The notes under the pieces are model-generated. The model saw only the letters and a list, made by a program, of their open reading frames with translations, was not told where the DNA came from and did not search any database. DNA of 64,000 bases from Ignavibacteriales bacterium (GTDB lineage: Bacteria; Bacteroidota; Ignavibacteria; Ignavibacteriales; Melioribacteraceae), in contig JACOUS010000041.1 in assembly GCA_016177735.1 (NCBI GenBank), positions 47,880-111,879 on the forward strand, written 5' to 3'. This document shows, one piece after another, positions 56,179 through 64,000 of this stretch. A program made the position numbers and the translations under genes. How positions within the stretch are numbered: the stretch's first letter is position 1; each line of letters opens with the position of its first letter.

Positions 56179-57216
56179 ATGAAGTTATCAGATTTTCAGT
56201 ACAATTTACCCAAAACCTATATTGCTAAAAATCCGGCTTCGCCGCGTGACAAAGCCAATATGATGGTGCTTAACCGCGCTAACGGAGAGATTGACCATAA
56301 AACTTTTGCAGATGTTATTGATTATATGGACAAAGGCGATGTAATTGTTGTAAACAAAACAAAGGTTATGCAAGCAAGATTATTCGGCAAGAAAGAAAGG
56401 ACAAATGCAAAAATTGAAGTGTTCGTTCTCCGCGAGCTGAACAAAGAAGAAAATATTTGGGACGTTATTGTTGATCCGGCAAGAAAGGTAAGAATAGGAA
56501 ACAGAATTTATTTCAACGAGAAACTTTGGTGCGAAGTTATCGATAATACAACTTCCCGCGGAAGAACCGTTCGATTCAATGAAGATGCCGGAGATATTTT
56601 TAAAGCAATCGAAAAAATAGGACACACTCCCCTTCCTCCATATATAAAAAGAGAAACTCTGCCGAAAGACAAAGAAGATTATCAAACAATATTTGCGGAA
56701 GTTGACGGCTCAGTTGCGGCTCCGACAGCCGGTCTCCACTTTACTCCCCAGCTTGCAAAGAAAATCGAGAAGAAAGGAATTAAAATTGTTCCGGTAATTC
56801 TTCATATCGGTTTGGGCACGTTCCGCCCGGTTGAAGTTGAAGACTTAACCAAACACAAAATGGATTCCGAGTATTTCGAAATTCCCGAAGACACATCCAA
56901 AATAATCAACAAAGCTCTTTCTGAAAAGAAAAATGTTTATGTTGTCGGAACAAGTGCATGCCGCGCATTGGAAAGCAGTGTTACTTCAGAAGGTTTCTCG
57001 AAACCCAATTACGGCTGGACGGATAAATTTATTTTCCCGTCGTACGATTTTAAAATTACAAAACGGTTGATAACAAATTTCCATCAGCCGGAATCAACAT
57101 TATTGATGCTTGCCGCCGCTTTTGCCGGTTATGATTTTATTATGAAAGCATACAAGCGCGCGTTAAAAGATGATTACCGTTTCTTAAGCTACGGTGATGC
57201 AATGTTGATTTTATAA
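56179..57216 (+). CDS. queA: S-adenosylmethionine:tRNA ribosyltransferase-isomerase
   Basis: Transfers the ribosyl part of S-adenosylmethionine to preQ1 in tRNA to make epoxyqueuosine. 345 residues with the family blocks VVNKTKVMQARLFG (about 58-71), PLPPYIKR, AAPTAGLHFT (about 180-189), HIGLGTFRPV and the C-terminal INTNFHQPESTLLML-like segment. Complete and normal. GAAGGAG site before the ATG. Confidence 0.96.
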   Translation: MKLSDFQYNLPKTYIAKNPASPRDKANMMVLNRANGEIDHKTFADVIDYMDKGDVIVVNKTKVMQARLFGKKERTNAKIEVFVLRELNKEENIWDVIVDPARKVRIGNRIYFNEKLWCEVIDNTTSRGRTVRFNEDAGDIFKAIEKIGHTPLPPYIKRETLPKDKEDYQTIFAEVDGSVAAPTAGLHFTPQLAKKIEKKGIKIVPVILHIGLGTFRPVEVEDLTKHKMDSEYFEIPEDTSKIINKALSEKKNVYVVGTSACRALESSVTSEGFSKPNYGWTDKFIFPSYDFKITKRLITNFHQPESTLLMLAAAFAGYDFIMKAYKRALKDDYRFLSYGDAMLIL

Positions 57217-57244
57217 TAAACAAATAACAAAACCCATTTAGAGT

Positions 57245-57385
57245 TTGTCATTTGGTCATTAATTGTCATTTGGGATTTTTCGTTCATTGTCATTCGTCAT
57301 TTGGTTATTGACTCTTATTTGGGATTTGTTGTTTGGTTCGCCGAAGGCGAATTATTCGTTAATTGTTATTTGAGGTTTGGATTTT
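57245..57385. repeat. Degenerate tandem repeat tract with a short palindrome
   Basis: Repeated variants of a unit like TTGTCATTTGGGATTT occur at least five times between queA and ispD. A palindrome TTCGCC GAA GGCGAA sits at 57337-57351. No gene or terminator is evident. Confidence 0.55.
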
Positions 57386-57386
57386 T

Positions 57387-58070
57387 TTGAAAGTATATGC
57401 AATTATACCGTCGGGAGGAAAGGGCATCCGAGCAAACACAGCGATGCCCAAACAATATTTAAAATTCCACGGCAAGGAATTGATTGCCTACTCAATCGAA
57501 GTTTTTCAGCGAAGCAATCTTGTTGATGAAATTATTATAGCCGCACAAAATGAATTTTTCGAACTGCTCGATTCAATAAAAAAAACTTACGGCTTTACCA
57601 AACTATCTCATATAATCGAAGGCGGCGCCGAAAGACAGTATTCCGTATTCAACGCACTCAATTCTTTGGAATGCAGCGATGAAGATATCATTATCGTTCA
57701 CGATGCTGTACGCCCCTTGCTTCCGCAGAACCTACTAGTAAATTCGATACAAACAGCCAAAGAATTTGGGTCTGCCGTTGTAGCAATCAAAGCTAAAGAC
57801 ACTTTGATTAAAGGGAAAGAATTTGTAGAAAGCTATATAGACCGCAAAGAAATTTATTATGCACAAACTCCGCAAGTCTTCAAATACAAAATTATTATTG
57901 ATGCATTCCGCCGCTCGCAGCAAGAAAATTTTCTCGGTACCGATGAATCGATGCTTGTTAAAAGAGCCGGTTACAATATAAAAATTGTAGAAGGTTCTAC
58001 GCTTAATTTTAAAATCACAACGGATGATGATATTAAACTCTTTGAAATGATTTCAAAACCTAAACTTTAG
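57387..58070 (+). CDS. ispD: 2-C-methyl-D-erythritol 4-phosphate cytidylyltransferase
   Basis: Third step of the non-mevalonate isoprenoid pathway, making CDP-methylerythritol. About 227 residues from TTG 57387, which gives the expected beginning KVYAIIPSGGKGIR; a frame to 57363 would add eight residues from the repeat tract. The CTP loop SGGKGIRANTAMPKQYL (about 8-24), IVHDAVRP (about 100-107) and TPQVFKY (about 159-165) are conserved. The ribosome site GAGG is eleven bases upstream. Confidence 0.95.
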   Translation: MKVYAIIPSGGKGIRANTAMPKQYLKFHGKELIAYSIEVFQRSNLVDEIIIAAQNEFFELLDSIKKTYGFTKLSHIIEGGAERQYSVFNALNSLECSDEDIIIVHDAVRPLLPQNLLVNSIQTAKEFGSAVVAIKAKDTLIKGKEFVESYIDRKEIYYAQTPQVFKYKIIIDAFRRSQQENFLGTDESMLVKRAGYNIKIVEGSTLNFKITTDDDIKLFEMISKPKL

Positions 58071-58136
58071 GAAAAAATTTTCGATTGTATATGTAAACCA
58101 ATTTCTATAATTTGACACAAAAATTTTGGGGATGTA

Positions 58137-58805
58137 ATGCTCAATTTGTTGTTTGTTGTAATAGTTTCTTATCTGGTTGGCTCGATTCCAAACAGTATTA
58201 TTATAAGCAAACTCGTTAAAGGAATAGATATTAGAAATTACGGCAGCGGAAATGCCGGCGGCACAAATGTTTTCAGAGTACTCGGCTGGAAATGGGGCGT
58301 GCTCGCAATTGTTCTCGATGCATTCAAAGGTGCACTTGCCGTTATTGTTGTTGCAAGATTATATCTCGGCAGCTTTCCTTTCCCTAACGTAACTCCTTTC
58401 GATGATTTTACATTAGTGCAAATTATCTGCGGCATCACTGCTGTTATCGGGCATATCTGGACGGTCTTCGCTGGTTTCAAAGGCGGCAAAGGAATTGCGA
58501 CTGCACTCGGTTTTCTTTTAACCATCATTACTATTGATATGCTTTTGGCGCTCATTGTCTTCACACTCACGGTTTCGTTATCGCGTTACATCTCGCTCGG
58601 CTCACTGCTTGCGGCAGTTTCTGTTCCGCTTATTTTGATTGTTAGAGAAAATCTTTTTGGTGTTGATATACCCGGTTATCATACGATATTGCCTTTTGTA
58701 ACTGCGTTAACATTGCTTGTAATCTACACGCACCGCAAGAATATTGACCGCCTGATAAAAGGCAGTGAAAGCAAAATATCATTCGTAAAAAAGAATAATA
58801 GGTAA
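58137..58805 (+). CDS. plsY: Glycerol-3-phosphate acyltransferase PlsY
   Basis: Acylates glycerol 3-phosphate from acyl-phosphate at the first step of phospholipid synthesis. 222 residues with about five membrane helices. Motif 1 GSIPNSIIIS and GSGNAGGTNVFR (about 38-49), motif 2 HIWTVFAGFKGGKGIAT (about 105-121) and a third motif near SLGSLLAA are clear. Overlaps gpsA start at its final base, so the substrate-making enzyme is cotranslated. Confidence 0.95.
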   Translation: MLNLLFVVIVSYLVGSIPNSIIISKLVKGIDIRNYGSGNAGGTNVFRVLGWKWGVLAIVLDAFKGALAVIVVARLYLGSFPFPNVTPFDDFTLVQIICGITAVIGHIWTVFAGFKGGKGIATALGFLLTIITIDMLLALIVFTLTVSLSRYISLGSLLAAVSVPLILIVRENLFGVDIPGYHTILPFVTALTLLVIYTHRKNIDRLIKGSESKISFVKKNNR

Positions 58806-59806
58806 TGAGAATATCAGTTCTCGGAGCCGGCGGCTGGGGAACAACTCTCGCCATTCTCCTTCATCATAACGGTCACGAAGTCTCTCTTTGGGAATACAAG
58901 CGCAGCTACGCCAAAATATTGAACCGTACGCGCGAAAATAAAATTTATCTGCCCGGCATACGCATCCCCAAAGAAATTGAAATCACTCACTCCCTTGAAA
59001 ACGGTTGTTACAACAAGCACATAATTGTTCTTGCAGTGCCTTCACAGTTTATCCGCAGTGTTCTTATAGAAATGAAAGGATTCGATTTCAAAGGAACAAC
59101 TTTCGTTAGCGTTGCAAAAGGAATTGAAAAAGATACGATGTTTACCGTCTCACAGATTATTAACGACACATTAAAAAAAATTTCTCCTTCGCAAATCGGT
59201 GTTCTTTCCGGACCAAGCCACGCTGAGGAAGTAAGCAGAAAAATTCCCACTGCCGTTGTAGCGGCTTCCATGGATAAAGCGGCATCGGAACATATACAAT
59301 CGGCATTTATCAATTCATATTTCCGCGTTTATTCTTCCACCGATCTATTAGGAGTTGAATACGGCGGCGCACTAAAAAATGTTATTGCCGTCGGCGCCGG
59401 AATAATTGACGGCGCAAAATTCGGAGATAACACAAAAGCCGCAATTATGACACGCGGCATTGCAGAAATTTCGCGGCTCGGAATCGCGCTCGGCGCAAAA
59501 CCGGAAACATTCTCCGGTCTTTCCGGCATGGGAGATTTAATTGTAACATGCATGAGCAAACACAGCCGGAACAGATACGTCGGCGAACAAGTGGGCAAAG
59601 GGAAAAAATTAAAAGATGTTCTAAAAAAAATGCAGATGGTTGCCGAAGGAGTTGAAACAAGCCGCTCGGTTCATCAACTCTCAATCAAGCACGATATCCA
59701 AACGCCAATCTGCGCCGCTGTTTACCAAATACTTTTCGAAGACAAAGACCCGATCAAAGCTACCTACGAATTAATGACCCGCGATATGAAACCTGAAGCG
59801 GAATGA
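58805..59806 (+). CDS. gpsA: Glycerol-3-phosphate dehydrogenase (NAD(P)+)
   Basis: Makes glycerol 3-phosphate from dihydroxyacetone phosphate, the substrate of PlsY encoded just before it. 333 residues. Rossmann motif GAGGWGTTLA (about 7-16), GPSHAEEVSRKIPTA (about 137-151) and the catalytic Lys in GALKNVIAVGAGI (about 188-200), followed by GLSGMGDLIVTC. Complete. Confidence 0.96.
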   Translation: MRISVLGAGGWGTTLAILLHHNGHEVSLWEYKRSYAKILNRTRENKIYLPGIRIPKEIEITHSLENGCYNKHIIVLAVPSQFIRSVLIEMKGFDFKGTTFVSVAKGIEKDTMFTVSQIINDTLKKISPSQIGVLSGPSHAEEVSRKIPTAVVAASMDKAASEHIQSAFINSYFRVYSSTDLLGVEYGGALKNVIAVGAGIIDGAKFGDNTKAAIMTRGIAEISRLGIALGAKPETFSGLSGMGDLIVTCMSKHSRNRYVGEQVGKGKKLKDVLKKMQMVAEGVETSRSVHQLSIKHDIQTPICAAVYQILFEDKDPIKATYELMTRDMKPEAE

Positions 59807-59813
59807 ATACTGC

Positions 59814-59929
59814 GAATGCAGAGTGATGAACGCAGAGTTCAGAACGTCGAACGCAGAATTTTTTTGGAACAATTTTAATTTAGAATTCTTCTCACATTTT
59901 CATCTAACAAACTCTTCATTCTGCATTCA
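59814..59929. repeat. Degenerate direct repeats bounded by an inverted repeat
   Basis: GAATGCAGAGTGA (59814-59826) is the reverse complement of 59917-59929 at 12 of 13 positions. Inside, units like GAACGCAGA recur. It separates the lipid genes from the accessory region. Confidence 0.4.
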
Positions 59930-60037
59930 TCTCCACCTTTCGTTTTAAATTGAATTTGTGTTAAATTGAACTGCGGCATTTTAGAGACTGCATTCTATTT
60001 AACTTTGGAAGCACAATTCATAAATGAGGGAATGAAA

Positions 60038-60271
60038 ATGCTAAGCGTAAAAGGAATATATGACGGCAAAAAAATTCTTTTGCTCGATGAAGTAAAAATT
60101 TCTTCGCCTCGAAAAGTAATAGTCACTTTTCTGGAAGAATCCGAAGAAGGCGAAATTCAAAAAGAAATTTATGCTTCTGCAGAAAAGAGCAGTTCTTTCG
60201 AGTTCCTAAAAGAACCCGAAGAAGATATTTACACTGATAATGATCTTAAGGCGAGATACAAAAGTGAATAA
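60038..60271 (+). CDS. Antitoxin of a PemK/MazF-type toxin-antitoxin pair
   Basis: 77 residues from ATG 60038, which follows GAGGG at a proper distance; the frame is open to 59966 but the extra part is not preceded by a ribosome site. The first 35 residues (LSVKGIYDGKKILLLDE...) resemble small antitoxins with a beta-hairpin swapped DNA-binding fold, followed by an acidic tail likely to bind the toxin. Its family is not certain. It overlaps the toxin gene, the usual layout. Confidence 0.65.
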   Translation: MLSVKGIYDGKKILLLDEVKISSPRKVIVTFLEESEEGEIQKEIYASAEKSSSFEFLKEPEEDIYTDNDLKARYKSE

Positions 60272-60605
60272 AGGAACTATTGTTTTAGCAAGATTTCCTT
60301 TTACAGATTTCACTTCTGAAAAACGAAGACCGGCTTTAATCATCTCGGCAAACAATGAGAACAAAAACGATTTAATAATTGCATTTATTTCATCCGTGGT
60401 TCCGGAAAATCTAACAGCAGCCGATTTGGTTCTCCCAATAAATGAGCCTGAATTAAAAGAAACTCGATTGCATAAAACATCAGTTGTCCGGTTTGATAAA
60501 ATAATGACAATTGAAAAAAATCTTATTACCGGAGAGATTGATAACTTACCAGCTAAATTCATTCATGAAGCTGACAAAAGATTAAAAATAGTTTTTGGGT
60601 TATAA
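60264..60605 (+). CDS. PemK/MazF-type endoribonuclease toxin
   Basis: 113 residues from the GTG at 60264 (the ATG at 60240 is also in frame). KGTIVLARFPFTDF and RRPALIIS near the start match the PemK/MazF SH3-like fold, and the C-terminal LITGEIDNLPAKF region follows. Such toxins cut mRNA or other RNA at short sites. The overlap of eight bases with the antitoxin gene and GGCGAGA upstream support the GTG start. Confidence 0.8.
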   Translation: MNKGTIVLARFPFTDFTSEKRRPALIISANNENKNDLIIAFISSVVPENLTAADLVLPINEPELKETRLHKTSVVRFDKIMTIEKNLITGEIDNLPAKFIHEADKRLKIVFGL

Positions 60606-60638
60606 ATTTCGAATTCTTTTTCAACTACACACTTTAAA

Positions 60639-63600
60639 ATGAAGCCTGATAAAATTTCGTTAACCACTGCATACCTTTCAAAAGTTAAAAACGCCAGCAA
60701 AGAACTGCCAAAGAAAGAAGCGTTCAAAGATTTATTGAACCGGCTCTATCATGGTGACAATGAAATTGAAAAAATAATTGATAAAATTTCTCTCGGTGCC
60801 GAAACAACAGTTCTCGATATTCCGCGTAAAGACAAGCTTCACAAAGGCAGCGCTGACACTCTTTATAATAAAATTATCATCGAGTTTGAAAACGATTTAA
60901 AGGTAACGCTCAAACATGCAAAAGAACAACTTTCCGGTTATTTGCTCGGACAGTTTAATTCCGGCGAAGGTTACAATTTTACACTCATCGCCTCCGACTG
61001 CATTAACTGGAAAATTTTCGCCCCCGATGTTTCTTGCCTCGATAAGTTGAACGAACTAACCGAAGACGAACTGGTACTAAACGAAATCAAATCCGCTTCG
61101 TTTACATTAAACGAAAAGAACGCAGAAGAATTTTATTACTGGGTTGACCGCTTTCTTTTCAAAGAAGAAAAGCAGAAAGCTACATTAAAAAGAATTGAAG
61201 AAGCGTTCGGTTATCAAAGCAATGTATTTATTGAATCTTTCCGCGAACTTTCGGCTCATTTTAATAATGTTAAAAAGTACGGTGAAGTTCAGGTTTCGTT
61301 TGAACAGTGGAGTAAATTTTTAAGTATAGCATACGGTTCGTTTGAGGCAAGCGAAAGTAATTTCCTTATTCACACATATCTTAGTGTCTTTGCAAAACTG
61401 CTTGCCTATTCTGTTGTATCTAACGATGATTACATCGACGACGACGAACTAAAAACAATTATTGACGGCTCCATCTTTCATAAATACAACATCCGCAATT
61501 TTGTTGATGATGACTTTTTCCATTGGGTTAAAAGCGGACGCAACTTCAAAGCATTGAAAAAAGTCTTCCGCTTGATAGCACAAGAAATTTCAACGTTCGA
61601 TTTCCACAAAGTTGACGAAGATGTTCTTAAAGGTGTCTATCAGGAATTGATTGATTTGGATACACGCCACACACTCGGCGAATATTACACACCCGATTGG
61701 CTTTGCGAAAGAATATTAAAAGAATTCGAGTTGAAAGAAGGAAACCGCATTTTGGATCCGGCTTGCGGAAGCGGCTCTTTTTTAATTGCCGCTGTTCACC
61801 GCTTTAGAGAATTGAATCCCAAAATTTCCGTTGAAGAACTTAACGCAAGTATTTACGGAATCGACATCCATCCCCTTTCCGTGCAGATTGCAAAAACAAA
61901 TATTCTGCTGGCGCTTGGAAAAGAAATTGTAAATGCCCGCTTGCCGGTTCATATTAATGTTATTCTTGCGAACACTCTTCTTGCACCGGACGGCGTTGAA
62001 GACCTCTTCGGCAAAAAGCTTAAGATGCAGATTGATAAGGAAATGCTCGAACTCAGTTCTCAAATTTTGGAAGATGTTAAGATTTTTGACGAAGCGCTCG
62101 AAGCCGCAGATGAACTTGCCGAACAAACATTTAATAAGAAGAAAGCGTCTCTCGAAACTTTTGAAAACATTTTGCGCAGACAAATAAAGAACGGTGGTTT
62201 CAACAAACAAGTGATTGAAAGCTTTTACAAAATTTACGAAAGCTTGCGCACCGTTAAGGAAAAAGGACGCGACAGCATCTGGAAATTTATTGTCGAGAAT
62301 CTTTACAAACCTTACTTCCTTTCCCAAAAGTTTGATTACGTTATCGGCAATCCGCCGTGGTTTACTTACAGCTCTATTAAAAACGAAGAGTACCAAAATA
62401 TATTAAACGAACTTGCTGATAATTACAATGTTAAGCCGGAACGCGCTGCTAACTTTCCACATCTCGAAATTGCCGCAATATTTCTTGCTTACTGCAGCAG
62501 TTATTTCTTAAAGGAGAATGGCTCGCTGGCTTTTGTTTTGCCGAGAAGTTTCTTCAGCTCGGACCACCACGATAACACACGAAGCGGTAAAGCAAAAGGT
62601 TTCTGCATCAATCAAATATGGGATATGAATGATGTCTCCCCTCTGTTCCGTGTGCCGAGTTCCGTTCTATTTACTTCAAAAGAAAAAGATTCTGTCAAAA
62701 GAAATCTGCCGGCAAACGGAATTGAAGGAATTACATTTAGCGGGAATCTTCCATCACATAATTGCAAACTAATTACTGCAAATGAATCGCTTGAAGAGAA
62801 AAAGCAAAAATGGTTTTATATAAAACAAGGAAGTGCTACAGCTTTTTCAACAAGAAAAGTTAAGCCGCAAACCAAAATCAATCCGTACAAAGCAGCCTTC
62901 AAACAAGGCGCAACAATTGTTCCGCGTGCATTTTATTTTGTAGAGTTAACGCAAGAAATACCGCCCGATTTTGACGACAGAATTATCAACATCAAAACAA
63001 GTTCTGCAATTAAAACCGATGCAAAAGCTCCGTGGAAAGAACTTGAATTCACCGGACGCATCGAAAGCAAATTTTTATTCAGAACCGCTCTTTCAAAAAG
63101 TATTTTGCCCTTTGCTTTGTACGAACCGAATTTGATTACTCTTCCGGTAATAATTAAAACTAATGAACAGAATGAAAAAGAAATTCATCTCCATTCTGCC
63201 GATGATTTTATGAGCGAAGGCTACCTGAATGCTTCGCGCTGGTTTAAGAATGCTGAAAATAGCTGGGAATTGCTTAAGACCGAAAAGTCGAAGGAAATGA
63301 CTGCAGACAAACGACTTGATTTTCAAAGAGGATTAACCGAACAAAATCTTAATGCGCCATATTTGGTTTTGTATAATTCATCTGCAAAAGATGCGAACGC
63401 AGCAATTGTTCAACGTAAAGATTTTGATTTAGAATTTTTCGTAGAGAGTGTTACTTATGTTTATTATGTTGAAAATATTAACGAGGCATTCTATTTGACA
63501 TCCATATTTAATTCTAACTCGCCGAATGAAATGATGAAAGATTTTCAAGCACGCGGTTTGTTTGGCGCGCGGCACGTTCACAAAAAAATTCTCGATATCT

Positions 63601-63815
63601 ATTTTCCGAAATTCAACGAAGAAGACGAACAGCATTTACATTTGGCAGAATTAAGCAAAGAGGCGCATCAAAAAACTGAGCTGTATTTAAAAGATAATCT
63701 GCCGCAACAAGAATTAACGGCAGTACATCTCGGGCGTTTGCGCACGGCAATCAAAAAACATTTATCGGCAGAGATGAAGGAGATAGATAAAATTGTAAAA
63801 AAAATAATCGGGTAA
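60639..63815 (+). CDS. Single-chain restriction-modification enzyme (type IIG-like adenine methyltransferase)
   Basis: 1058 residues. The N-terminal region (about 45-85) has TTVLDIPRK and GSADTLYNKIIIEFE, the spacing of a PD-(D/E)xK nuclease core, though the final Lys is not evident. A helical region leads to the methyltransferase domain: motif X region GEYYTPDWL (about 347), motif I DPACGSGSF (about 373-381), GIDIHPLS (about 407) and motif IV NPPW (about 570-573), which identify an N6-adenine methyltransferase. The remaining 400 residues would include target recognition. One protein carrying both functions is typical of Eco57I-like type IIG systems. Recognition sequence unknown. It sits beside a toxin-antitoxin pair and an IS. 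Confidence 0.85.
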   Translation: MKPDKISLTTAYLSKVKNASKELPKKEAFKDLLNRLYHGDNEIEKIIDKISLGAETTVLDIPRKDKLHKGSADTLYNKIIIEFENDLKVTLKHAKEQLSGYLLGQFNSGEGYNFTLIASDCINWKIFAPDVSCLDKLNELTEDELVLNEIKSASFTLNEKNAEEFYYWVDRFLFKEEKQKATLKRIEEAFGYQSNVFIESFRELSAHFNNVKKYGEVQVSFEQWSKFLSIAYGSFEASESNFLIHTYLSVFAKLLAYSVVSNDDYIDDDELKTIIDGSIFHKYNIRNFVDDDFFHWVKSGRNFKALKKVFRLIAQEISTFDFHKVDEDVLKGVYQELIDLDTRHTLGEYYTPDWLCERILKEFELKEGNRILDPACGSGSFLIAAVHRFRELNPKISVEELNASIYGIDIHPLSVQIAKTNILLALGKEIVNARLPVHINVILANTLLAPDGVEDLFGKKLKMQIDKEMLELSSQILEDVKIFDEALEAADELAEQTFNKKKASLETFENILRRQIKNGGFNKQVIESFYKIYESLRTVKEKGRDSIWKFIVENLYKPYFLSQKFDYVIGNPPWFTYSSIKNEEYQNILNELADNYNVKPERAANFPHLEIAAIFLAYCSSYFLKENGSLAFVLPRSFFSSDHHDNTRSGKAKGFCINQIWDMNDVSPLFRVPSSVLFTSKEKDSVKRNLPANGIEGITFSGNLPSHNCKLITANESLEEKKQKWFYIKQGSATAFSTRKVKPQTKINPYKAAFKQGATIVPRAFYFVELTQEIPPDFDDRIINIKTSSAIKTDAKAPWKELEFTGRIESKFLFRTALSKSILPFALYEPNLITLPVIIKTNEQNEKEIHLHSADDFMSEGYLNASRWFKNAENSWELLKTEKSKEMTADKRLDFQRGLTEQNLNAPYLVLYNSSAKDANAAIVQRKDFDLEFFVESVTYVYYVENINEAFYLTSIFNSNSPNEMMKDFQARGLFGARHVHKKILDIYFPKFNEEDEQHLHLAELSKEAHQKTELYLKDNLPQQELTAVHLGRLRTAIKKHLSAEMKEIDKIVKKIIG

Positions 63816-63842
63816 TAGACCTCACCCCCACCAATAAGATGG

Positions 63843-63854
63843 CGGGCAAGCCCG
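63843..63854 (-). terminator. Small hairpin past the transposase stop
   Basis: CGGGC AA GCCCG just downstream of the transposase end on the minus strand. Short and without a T run, so it is a weak call; it could also be part of an IS end. Confidence 0.25.
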
Positions 63855-63865
63855 GCCTTCGTGTA

Positions 63866-64000
63866 TTACTTCAGCAATTCGGTAACAGCACGTAAACGAT
63901 CTAAAGGAGTCAAGTAATTTAATGATCCATGGCGACGTTGATAATTATAACGATAAAGAAAACCATTTAACTCTGATGAGAAAGTATCTAAAGTTTGTCC
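63866..64000 (-). mobile_element. IS transposase, C-terminal fragment (rve/DDE type), cut by window edge
   Basis: Translated on the minus strand, 44 residues end at a TAA at 63866-63868. They read LNGFLYRYNYQRRHGSLNYL and then TPLDRLRA, the typical end of integrase-core transposases of the IS481/IS3 type. The N-terminal part and the other end lie outside the window. No terminal repeat can be confirmed with one end. Confidence 0.8.

Noticed and set aside
57217..57386. CRISPR array
   Set aside because: The repeats are short, irregular and without unique spacers of constant length.
61782..62396. 204-codon minus-strand frame
   Set aside because: Lies wholly inside the restriction-modification gene; its translation is Cys/Phe/Asn-rich and resembles no protein family.

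Overview
The window is an AT-rich, densely coded bacterial chromosome segment carrying about fifty genes. I infer a member of the Bacteroidota/Chlorobi group, most probably an Ignavibacteria-type lineage. The grounds are Bacteroidota-like promoters (TTG, 20 bases, TATATTTG) upstream of two genes, a clear outer membrane (LpxB, LpxK, BamA-like barrel, TamB-like protein), a pyrophosphate-based energy set (membrane pyrophosphatase, pyruvate phosphate dikinase, polyphosphate kinase) and many TTG/GTG starts. No rRNA, tRNA or CRISPR array is visible. The taxonomic placement rests on gene content only.

Layout. 1-8.5 kb: the end of a TamB-like protein, RNase R, and a large secreted protein that fuses a zinc-peptidase domain, a TolB-like propeller and a BamA-like barrel. 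8.5-18.9 kb: housekeeping genes (FmdB-type zinc ribbon, lipoprotein, prs-rplY-pth, hppA, rpsF-ssb-rpsR-rplI, secD-secF). 18.9-28.5 kb: a signalling island, mostly on the minus strand, with three SpoIIE-type phosphatases, an RsbW-like kinase, two STAS proteins, an ECF sigma factor and a membrane protein coupled to it. 28.6-35.3 kb: purA, a sensor kinase, a possible small RNA or leader, a ferredoxin-type reductase, dCMP deaminase and ppk.

35.3-40.1 kb is a compact minus-strand ferrous-iron operon: a DtxR/MntR-type repressor, a membrane-anchored DtxR-FeoA fusion, a FeoB split into a GTPase protein and a permease protein, and an outer-membrane protein overlapping the permease gene. It diverges from mrp and a NifU-like gene (iron-sulfur carriers) across a 0.37-kb region with an inverted repeat that could be the repressor operator. 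This is the most unusual coherent system in the window: regulator, GTPase and permease, normally arranged differently, are rebuilt as separate or fused parts.

40.4-59.8 kb: tpiA, a membrane-bound protein with a degenerate glycosidase-2-like ectodomain, smc, a HAD phosphatase, a methyltransferase, lipid A genes (lpxB, acyltransferase, lpxK), ppdK, queA, ispD, plsY and gpsA. Several intergenic gaps here hold palindromic or tandem repeat elements. 59.8-64 kb is accessory DNA: a PemK/MazF-type toxin-antitoxin pair, a single-chain restriction-modification enzyme, and the end of an IS transposase cut by the window edge.
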